Of a DNA stretch of 17,190 bases, positions 6,625-12,046 are shown piece after piece. The notes under the pieces were generated by a model that worked only from the letters and a program-made list of their open reading frames with translations, did not search any database and was not told where the DNA came from. A program made the translations under genes and the position numbers. This DNA is from Candidatus Pacearchaeota archaeon (GTDB taxonomy: Archaea > Nanobdellota > Nanobdellia > Pacearchaeales > GW2011-AR1). The stretch is taken from positions 1-17,190 of the forward strand of contig JACOYM010000034.1 in NCBI GenBank assembly GCA_016181905.1, given 5' to 3'. The first letter of the stretch is position 1; each line of letters opens with the position of its first letter.

Positions 6625-9042
6625 ATGATAAAGAGGGGGATAATCTCACCAATTCTCTTATTAAGTGTGATGCTTATGTTTAGCTTAATAGCTATTTCTG
6701 TGGTTTATGCTGAGGAAAATCAAACCCCTGTTGCTGCACCTTCTTCTGGCAATGTTTGCGGCAATGGTGTATGCGAGCAGGATGAAAAAACAAGCTGCGC
6801 CCAGGATTGCGGAGCTCAAACAGCAACATGCACAGACAGCGATGGAGGAAAAAATTATGACGTGAAAGGAACTGCCAAGGACGCATACAGCGAGAAAACA
6901 GATTACTGCCAGAATGAAAAGCAAATAACAGAGTATTATTGCCAGGATGATGGCACTGGAAAACTGGCTATGTGGACTATCGGCGCGGTTGACTGCCCTT
7001 ATGGATGCAGTGATGGGGTATGCCTGCCTGCCCCAACAGCTGTTTGTGGAAATGGAATTTGCGACAATGAAGCAGAAAAAACAAGCTGCGCCCAGGATTG
7101 CAAAAGCCTGATAAAATGCTCTCAGAATTCTGAATGCGGACAGGCAACAACAACAAAATCCTGCGGCTCAAAGATAATGCCTTCTAGCAAACCTGGGCAA
7201 TCCCAATTTGACAGCTCTTATGCATGCAAATCAGAAAGCAAATGCTATTGCCAGAATCCAGGAACATATGATTCAGTATGCCAGTGTTCATATGGAGAGT
7301 CATGCAATCCCTGCCAGTATGGGTGCAAGGATGGAGAGTGCATCTCAGGAATAAGCCCTAATGCGCAATGCACAGACTCTGATGGAATAGATTATTACAG
7401 CCAGGGAAAAGCCTGCATAGACAGCAGCTGCCAGGCAGATTACTGCGCAGGCAATACAATTATAGAATATGGCTGTGAAAATAATAATGCAGTAACTTAT
7501 AAATACTGGTGCCCAAGCAGCTGCCAGAATGGCGCATGCATAAAAGGAGAAACAGCAAAAGAGCTGGTAAAATGTGTATTTGGCAATTCTGCTTCAACGC
7601 AAGAATGTGTTGCTAGTTCTTCAGATGGCCAGATTAAATGCTCAGGGGTTGAAACCTGCGCGATTAGTGTCTCTGGCCAAAAAGGAGATAAAATTGTATG
7701 GAAAAGCACATGCGGGGGCTATGCCTACACAATAATAGATGGAGAAGAGGAGGAGGCAAAATTTGAGTGCGGCTCAACATCAACTCCTGTCTCGCCTGAA
7801 GAAACTGCAATAGGCTTTAGAAATGCATATTGGCAGTGTTATGATGGAACAGAAGAAAAGCAGGGAGGAGAAACATCATGCAAGCCAAGTGAAACCTGGC
7901 AGAAATATGCCCAAGAAGCCTGCAACAAGCGATGCATAACAGCCCAATCAGACAAAGAAAAGTGCCTGGCAGGGCAGAAGGAGTATTGTGAAGGATATAC
8001 AAAATGCGGGGCAAACTCTTTTGCCGTATATAATGAGTGCTCTTTAGGCAGCATTATTGTTCAGCCTGTCTGCGGCAATGGGATATGTGAAAGCGGAGAG
8101 TGGCAGGTTTGCGAGATTACAGCAACAACCTGCAAAGAAAATGAGATATGCAAGGCATCTGTGGCAAAATGTTATGTGCCATGCGCCAAGGATTGCCCAA
8201 AAGGCATAGAAGGGGTGTATGCAAAATTAGATGAGCAGTTTAAATTGCAGATGAGCCAGGAGGCAAAGGTTGAGAATTATCAGAATTTAGTAATCAAATT
8301 CAATGACTTGTTTGTTCCAGAATGCGCCGCGGCCGCACCAGCACAAACAACTAAGGCAAACGAAACATCTGAAAAAACAGCGATTATAGAAAAGTACAGC
8401 ACATTAACAGGAAAAGCTGTCTCTTCTCTATTGTCAGAATTTATGACAGCTGCCCCGCAATCATCTGCAGCTGTTTCAGCATGCGCTGGCAGGGAGCCTT
8501 ATGCAGTATTGCAGCTAAAGATTTATGGCAATAATGAGAAAACAGAGGTGATAAAGATACAATTAGGGGAGAGAAAGCAGGTTTTTGACTTGGCAGTGAG
8601 CTTTTTGGATTATGACAAGGAAAGCAGGGTTGGATATTTTGTTGTTTCTCTGGCAAGCGGGAGCAACTTTACATGCCCTGAAGGATGCATCTGTGATATT
8701 TCCGGAAGCATTAAAGAATGCAGTAAAATAGGCGAGTGCCCTGACAAACAAAAGCTGTGCCCTGACGGAATATGCAGGGATAAATGCGAGATAACAGATA
8801 TTACAACAGACTGCAAGTTTGGCTGTTTCTACCAGGACAAATGCCTGCCATATGGCTTGAGGATTAGCGGATTATATTGTTCTACAAACAATGACATGAA
8901 AACACAGACTGCAGCAGCAAACGAGAGTTGCGAGAATAATTTTGAGTGCAAAAGCAATGTATGCATAGATGGAAAATGCATCAGCTCAAATTTAATACAA
9001 AAAGTTCTTGACTGGTTTAAGAGATTATTCGGCGGAGAGTAA
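6625..9042 (+). CDS. Large secreted cysteine-rich repeat protein
   Basis: An 805-residue protein with an N-terminal signal peptide (hydrophobic 6-28, likely cut after VYAE or nearby) and no later membrane helix except the weak C-terminal helix VLDWFKRLFGGE. It carries about 70 cysteines. Three copies of a VCGNGxC...C..DC unit occur at about 44-62, 140-159 and 482-524; the last is enlarged. A second repeat, CTDSDG...DYC....EY.C....CP..C..G.C, occurs at about 69-133 and 249-306. Residues 525-680 are cysteine-poor and mostly helix/strand, including TLTGKAVSS (593-600). The end has a third Cys module (684-785) with CENNFECKSNVCIDGKC. The spacing suggests disulfide-bonded extracellular modules for adhesion or surface structure. 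No catalytic motif was recognised. The architecture resembles secreted proteins of Woesearchaeota/Pacearchaeota; that is recollection. Confidence 0.88.
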   Translation: MIKRGIISPILLLSVMLMFSLIAISVVYAEENQTPVAAPSSGNVCGNGVCEQDEKTSCAQDCGAQTATCTDSDGGKNYDVKGTAKDAYSEKTDYCQNEKQITEYYCQDDGTGKLAMWTIGAVDCPYGCSDGVCLPAPTAVCGNGICDNEAEKTSCAQDCKSLIKCSQNSECGQATTTKSCGSKIMPSSKPGQSQFDSSYACKSESKCYCQNPGTYDSVCQCSYGESCNPCQYGCKDGECISGISPNAQCTDSDGIDYYSQGKACIDSSCQADYCAGNTIIEYGCENNNAVTYKYWCPSSCQNGACIKGETAKELVKCVFGNSASTQECVASSSDGQIKCSGVETCAISVSGQKGDKIVWKSTCGGYAYTIIDGEEEEAKFECGSTSTPVSPEETAIGFRNAYWQCYDGTEEKQGGETSCKPSETWQKYAQEACNKRCITAQSDKEKCLAGQKEYCEGYTKCGANSFAVYNECSLGSIIVQPVCGNGICESGEWQVCEITATTCKENEICKASVAKCYVPCAKDCPKGIEGVYAKLDEQFKLQMSQEAKVENYQNLVIKFNDLFVPECAAAAPAQTTKANETSEKTAIIEKYSTLTGKAVSSLLSEFMTAAPQSSAAVSACAGREPYAVLQLKIYGNNEKTEVIKIQLGERKQVFDLAVSFLDYDKESRVGYFVVSLASGSNFTCPEGCICDISGSIKECSKIGECPDKQKLCPDGICRDKCEITDITTDCKFGCFYQDKCLPYGLRISGLYCSTNNDMKTQTAAANESCENNFECKSNVCIDGKCISSNLIQKVLDWFKRLFGGE
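6784..6810 (+). repeat. Direct repeat, copy 1 (27 bases, identical to 7075-7101)
   Basis: The stretch encoding EKTSCAQDC in the first CGNGxC unit is identical base for base over 27 bases to the second unit 291 bases downstream, while flanking codons differ. This indicates a recent duplication or gene conversion between units. Confidence 0.85.
7075..7101 (+). repeat. Direct repeat, copy 2 (27 bases, identical to 6784-6810)
   Basis: Second copy of the 27-base identical segment inside the secreted protein gene, encoding the end of its second CGNGxC unit. Confidence 0.85.
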
Positions 9043-9063
9043 TACAGGAAAGAACATTAAGCA

Positions 9064-9504
9064 TTAGGTTTTTGTGGGATTTTTGCCTGCATTGATAAAA
9101 TCTTCAAGATTTCCATCATTTATTCCCAAGACATTAAAAGGATTAATCTCTAATTCATTGCTAAACCTTGGGGCATATTCTTTTAGTTTTTCATTAACAT
9201 TTAGCATCTTGATGCATTGCTGATAGATATATTTTGCTTGCTCAAAGGTTCTTTTTGCGGCTTGCTGCGGAAGCTCGCTTGTGATGCATCCCACTTCATC
9301 TATGCTTAAATAAACTGAAAGCTCTGGGTTGGTTATTGCTACTGATTTTATACTGCCTTCGTCTGATGCAATAGACACGCAAGAATGCCTCTCTAAAGAA
9401 AATAGCTGCAGGACTTCCATTCCGTCTGTGCCTATTTTGTATTCAATTGTGTTGTTCTTCCCTGCCCCTGTCTTAAATCCCCTTTGGAATATTGGACTTA
9501 CCAT
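9064..9504 (-). CDS. Unknown 146-residue protein
   Basis: I do not recognise this protein. It has an N-terminal strand-rich half (EYKIGTDGMEVLQLFSLERH, then VSIASDEGSIKSVAITNPELSVYLSID), then a long helix (QQAAKRTFEQAKYIYQQCIKMLNVNEKLKEYA) and an acidic, Asn-rich tail. No signal peptide or membrane helix is seen; three cysteines are scattered. Base composition matches its neighbours. It is convergent with the secreted protein gene and divergent from the TtuA-like gene, with which it appears to share one TATA element (9525-9535), 26 bases from its ATG, so it is probably leaderless. An alternative start was not evident. It is a likely real gene because frame length, codon use and promoter agree. 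Confidence 0.7.
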   Translation of the reverse strand: MVSPIFQRGFKTGAGKNNTIEYKIGTDGMEVLQLFSLERHSCVSIASDEGSIKSVAITNPELSVYLSIDEVGCITSELPQQAAKRTFEQAKYIYQQCIKMLNVNEKLKEYAPRFSNELEINPFNVLGINDGNLEDFINAGKNPTKT

Positions 9505-9524
9505 GCATAAAAAGATTTCACAAT

Positions 9525-9535
9525 CCTTAAAAACC
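9525..9535. promoter_or_regulatory. Bidirectional TATA element shared by two divergent genes
   Basis: CCTTAAAAACC on the plus strand reads GGTTTTTAAGG on the minus strand. Its centre (9530) is 25 bases from the ATG at 9555 and 26 bases from the ATG at 9504, the expected archaeal spacing in both directions. No other comparable element is present in the 50-base gap. Confidence 0.55.
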
Positions 9536-9554
9536 TTTTCCTTATTTGTTTATT

Positions 9555-10442
9555 ATGGAAGATAGGTTCATCAAGAGTTTTGAAGCCCGCGTTTTAAAAA
9601 CAATAAAAAGGCACCAGCTTGCAGGAAAAGGAAAAAGCAGGAGAATTGTTGTTGCGATGTCAGGAGGCAAGGACTCAGCAACAACAGCTTATCTTTTGCG
9701 CAAGTTTGCAAAAAGGCTTGGCTGCAAGATTGCGGCATTGTACATTAACCTGCATATTGGAAATAAAGAGGGATATAGTGAGAGATGCCTTCAGGCAGTT
9801 AAGAAATTCTGCTCTGGCAACAAAATTCCTTTGCATGTCTATGACATCAAACAGGAAACAGGATGCTCAATCTGCTATATTCGCAGTGGAGTTCAGCAAA
9901 AACTCAAATTGAAAAATTGCGCAATATGCGGTGTTGTGAAAAAGTGGATATTAAACAAAGAGGCGCGAAAGCTTAAGGCAGGCAGGATTGCGACAGGGCA
10001 TAACCTTGATGATGAAGCGCAAACAATCTTGATGAACTTTTTTAAGGGCAATCTTATGCTGAATGTGAATTCTGGACCGGCAACAGGCATAATAGAAGAC
10101 AGGAAGTTTGTGCAAAGGATAAAGCCACTTTATTTCATGCCAGAGGACGAGATAAGGCAATATTCAATGGCAATGAAGCTGCCTGTTGTCTATGAAAAAT
10201 GCCCGTGCGCGATTGACAGCTACCGCATTGCGACAAGAAGATTTCTTAATAAGTTTAATAATAATACCAAGAGGAGGATTGTTGATAATTTTACAGGCAT
10301 GCTGCCTTTATTAAGGGAAAGGGCAAAAGCTGAGTCTTCCCCAGTTCAATATTGCAAGAGCTGCGGCGAGCCAGCAAGAAATAATGTATGCAAGAGATGC
10401 ATGCTGATAAAAAGAATGCAAAATAACAAGATATATAAATAA
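9555..10442 (+). CDS. ttuA: TtuA/Ncs6-family tRNA 2-thiolation enzyme
   Basis: A 295-residue PP-loop ATPase that adenylates U34 or U54 of tRNA and replaces oxygen by sulfur. Motifs: SGGKDS (36-41) for ATP; CAIC (C122, C125) and the third cysteine in EKCPCAIDSYR (C216, with C218 beside it), which bind a 4Fe-4S cluster in this family; ATGHNLDDEAQT (146-157); C-terminal zinc finger C267-x2-C270 and C279-x2-C282. The usual N-terminal zinc finger is missing: the protein begins at FIKSFEARVLKTIKR, and an in-frame stop at 9528-9530 rules out a longer upstream form. I chose the ATG at 9555 over an in-frame TTG at 9546 because the shared TATA element lies 25 bases upstream of it. Two small helical genes follow closely. 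Which uridine is modified cannot be told from sequence. Confidence 0.88.
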   Translation: MEDRFIKSFEARVLKTIKRHQLAGKGKSRRIVVAMSGGKDSATTAYLLRKFAKRLGCKIAALYINLHIGNKEGYSERCLQAVKKFCSGNKIPLHVYDIKQETGCSICYIRSGVQQKLKLKNCAICGVVKKWILNKEARKLKAGRIATGHNLDDEAQTILMNFFKGNLMLNVNSGPATGIIEDRKFVQRIKPLYFMPEDEIRQYSMAMKLPVVYEKCPCAIDSYRIATRRFLNKFNNNTKRRIVDNFTGMLPLLRERAKAESSPVQYCKSCGEPARNNVCKRCMLIKRMQNNKIYK

Positions 10443-10460
10443 TAATTCTTAAAGGGTTAT

Positions 10461-10691
10461 ATGAAAAGGGTGAAAAAAAGAGCGCTGGAAAAAGTAAAAT
10501 ATTTTAGCTTATTTGAGAAAGGGCTTGACATGGAAGAAATTACCATTCTTGCGGGCTTAGAAAGATTAAGAGACGCTGTTATGTATGGCAATTTAGACAG
10601 AAATGCCAGGAAAAGGATGATTAAAATCATAACACATTTAAACAAAGACACCCTAAAACACATTAAAATCTTTAAAAATTTAATGAGATAA
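10461..10691 (+). CDS. Small two-helix protein, possibly ferritin-like relic
   Basis: A 76-residue, very basic, all-helical protein: MEEITILAGLERLRDAVMYGN (24-44) and a second helix ARKRMIKIITHLNKDTLKHIKIFKNLM (49-75). The second helix ending (LKHIKIFKNL) resembles the ExxHxxxFxxL end of rubrerythrin/ferritin-like helices, but the acidic ligand is replaced by Thr/Leu, so iron binding is not expected. It starts 18 bases after the TtuA-like gene and ends one base before the next ATG, so the two small genes are coupled. It could be a partner subunit of the next protein; this is inference from layout and helix pattern only. Confidence 0.65.
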   Translation: MKRVKKRALEKVKYFSLFEKGLDMEEITILAGLERLRDAVMYGNLDRNARKRMIKIITHLNKDTLKHIKIFKNLMR

Positions 10692-10692
10692 G

Positions 10693-10881
10693 ATGAGTAA
10701 AATACATAAGATATTAAGAGAACAGCTTAGAATTGAGGAAAAATCCGTCAGGCTTTATAATTCCTTTACCAAAAAGATTAAAGATAAAAAAATAAAGAAA
10801 AGGGTTGCTGGCATCAGGGATGATGAAAAAGACCATGTCAGATTGGTTGAAAAAATGATTTCTATTATGAGCCAGAATTAA
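10693..10881 (+). CDS. Half-ferritin-like two-helix protein
   Basis: A 62-residue helical protein with helix A REQLRIEEKSVRLYNSFTKKI (9-29) and helix B KKRVAGIRDDEKDHVRLVEKM (35-55). Residues E15/E16, Y22, E45 and H48 reproduce the E-x6-Y and E-x2-H patterns that supply one half of the diiron site in rubrerythrin and ferritin-like bundles. With only two helices it would have to dimerise to form a four-helix bundle and a complete site, as the encapsulated ferritins do. It begins one base after the stop of the preceding two-helix gene. The 3' end, including the stop codon, has been duplicated as a 21-base tandem repeat. Iron or peroxide handling is a plausible role but unproven. Confidence 0.75.
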   Translation: MSKIHKILREQLRIEEKSVRLYNSFTKKIKDKKIKKRVAGIRDDEKDHVRLVEKMISIMSQN

Positions 10882-10909
10882 ACTCTGATGAGCCAGAATT
10901 AAACTCTGA
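10867..10909 (+). repeat. 21-base tandem duplication covering a gene end
   Basis: The unit beginning ATGAGCCAGAATTAA and ending CTCTG occurs twice in direct succession (10867-10887 and 10888-10908, plus one further matching base). The first copy contains the last codons and stop of the half-ferritin gene; the second lies in the non-coding gap. The copies are identical, so the event is recent. Confidence 0.95.
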
Positions 10910-11001
10910 ATTTCGGATAATTGGAACATAAGCAATTAACTGCAAGAGACGTCATCTTATATAGAAGCAACAATTAAAAAGGCATTATCTTAAATATAAA
11001 A

Positions 11002-11607
11002 ATGAGATTTAGCAAGATAGAGATTCATGATTTAATGAAAGCATGGTTTTTTATTTCATTAGCCTTTGCTGTCCTATTCTCAGGAGGCTATGCCTTTTTT
11101 CGTTCGCCGAATTTTCTAAATTTTGTAATTATATTTATTATTTCAGTATTTACAGTTGGCATAGCATTCTTGCTTCATGAAATAGCACATAAATTTGTTG
11201 CGCAAAGATATAATTTAAAAGCAGAATTCAGGGCATTTGATAAAATGCTATGGATAGCTTTGGCAATGTCTTTCTTTGGCTTTATAATTGCAGCCCCTGG
11301 AGCTGTTATGATTCATGGCTTCAGAATCAATAGAGAAAGAAACGGGAAAATAAGCCTTGCAGGACCATTAACAAATATTATACTTGCAATAATATTTTTA
11401 ATATTTGTTTTTTTATTTAGGAAAGAAACTGGTTTTCTTGAAAGTTTTGCGCAGATTGGGCTTTTAATAAACACCCTCCTTGCTGTTTTTAACATGATCC
11501 CTATAATGCCATTTGATGGTGCCAAAGTTTTAGCATGGAATAAATTAGTTTATGGAACTTTTGCAACCTTCTCTGTTTTGTTATTAATTCTTGGTTATAT
11601 TCTTTAA
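11002..11607 (+). CDS. M50 (site-2-type) membrane metalloprotease
   Basis: A 201-residue integral membrane protein with helices at about 13-30, 40-62, 82-103, 120-140, 148-170 and 184-201. HEIAH (59-63) in the second helix gives the zinc-binding and catalytic residues, and NMIPIMPFDG (164-173) supplies the third zinc ligand (Asp172); AGPLTN (120-125) is the conserved loop of the family. It is a short archaeal form without PDZ or CBS domains. Such proteases cleave substrates within the membrane; the substrate is unknown. A TATA-like element at about 10955-10963 would give a short leader. It is followed by 112 bases rich in inverted repeats that precede the ATP-cone gene. Confidence 0.92.
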   Translation: MRFSKIEIHDLMKAWFFISLAFAVLFSGGYAFFRSPNFLNFVIIFIISVFTVGIAFLLHEIAHKFVAQRYNLKAEFRAFDKMLWIALAMSFFGFIIAAPGAVMIHGFRINRERNGKISLAGPLTNIILAIIFLIFVFLFRKETGFLESFAQIGLLINTLLAVFNMIPIMPFDGAKVLAWNKLVYGTFATFSVLLLILGYIL

Positions 11608-11617
11608 AATATTTCTT

Positions 11618-11643
11618 GCAGTATAGAAATATTTAAATACTGC
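11618..11643. promoter_or_regulatory. Inverted repeat around a TATA-like element
   Basis: GCAGTAT (11618-11624) and ATACTGC (11637-11643) are perfect 7-base arms enclosing an A/T-rich 12-base core with ATATTTAA, itself a good TATA box. A further pair, TATAGAAA (11622-11629) and TTTCTATA (11648-11655), overlaps it. This could be an operator over the upstream promoter of the ribonucleotide reductase unit, or the end signal of the M50 gene. Confidence 0.45.
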
Positions 11644-11664
11644 CATGTTTCTATATTTACTCAC

Positions 11665-11686
11665 TTATACAATAAGTTGTGTATAA
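11665..11686. promoter_or_regulatory. NrdR-box-like palindrome over the ATP-cone promoter
   Basis: TTATACAA-TAAG-TTGTGTATAA forms an 8-base inverted repeat with one extra G in the right arm. The core ACAA...TTGT is reminiscent of bacterial NrdR boxes, and the right arm runs into TATAATATAAA, a TATA-like element about 30 bases before the TTG at 11720. It is a candidate operator for the reductase operon. Confidence 0.45.
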
Positions 11687-11719
11687 TATAAACTTAAAAT
11701 ACAGACTGAAAGCCCTGAA

Positions 11720-12022
11720 TTGTTTGTTGTTAAAAAAGACGGCAGAAGAGAGCCTTACAGCAGGGACAAACTCTTGCTTGGAATAGTAAAGGCATGCGAG
11801 AAAAGGGCAGTATCCCATGACATGATTGAAAAGATTATGAATGAGATTGAGGAAAAGCTGAGAAAAAAGGGCAAGGAGATTAAAAGCAGCGCAATAGGCG
11901 AGATTGTCATGAAGGCGCTTAAAAAACTGGACAAGGTTGCATACATAAGGTTTGCGTCTGTGTACAGGGACTTCAAGGATGTTGATGACTTCAGAAACAT
12001 TACAAAAGAGATAAAGAGGTAA
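11720..12022 (+). CDS. Standalone ATP-cone protein (NrdR without zinc ribbon)
   Basis: The 100 residues match the C-terminal ATP-cone half of NrdR, the nucleotide-sensing repressor of ribonucleotide reductase genes: FVVKKDGRREPYSRDKLLLGI (2-22), ACEKRAVS (25-32), KALKKLDKVAYIRFASVYRDFKDVDDF (68-94). The FASVYRDFKDVDDF ending is characteristic of NrdR rather than of cones fused to reductases. The four-cysteine DNA-binding zinc ribbon is absent, and no cysteine codons occur in the frame upstream before the stop at 11684. The start is uncertain: no ATG exists, TTG at 11720 is the best candidate, yet the six preceding codons (QTESPE) still look like the NrdR linker. It lies 24 bases before the reductase gene, which lacks its own ATP cone, suggesting nucleotide sensing in trans. 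Confidence 0.82.
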   Translation: MFVVKKDGRREPYSRDKLLLGIVKACEKRAVSHDMIEKIMNEIEEKLRKKGKEIKSSAIGEIVMKALKKLDKVAYIRFASVYRDFKDVDDFRNITKEIKR

Positions 12023-12046
12023 AAAAATAAACTTACGAGAGGGAAA

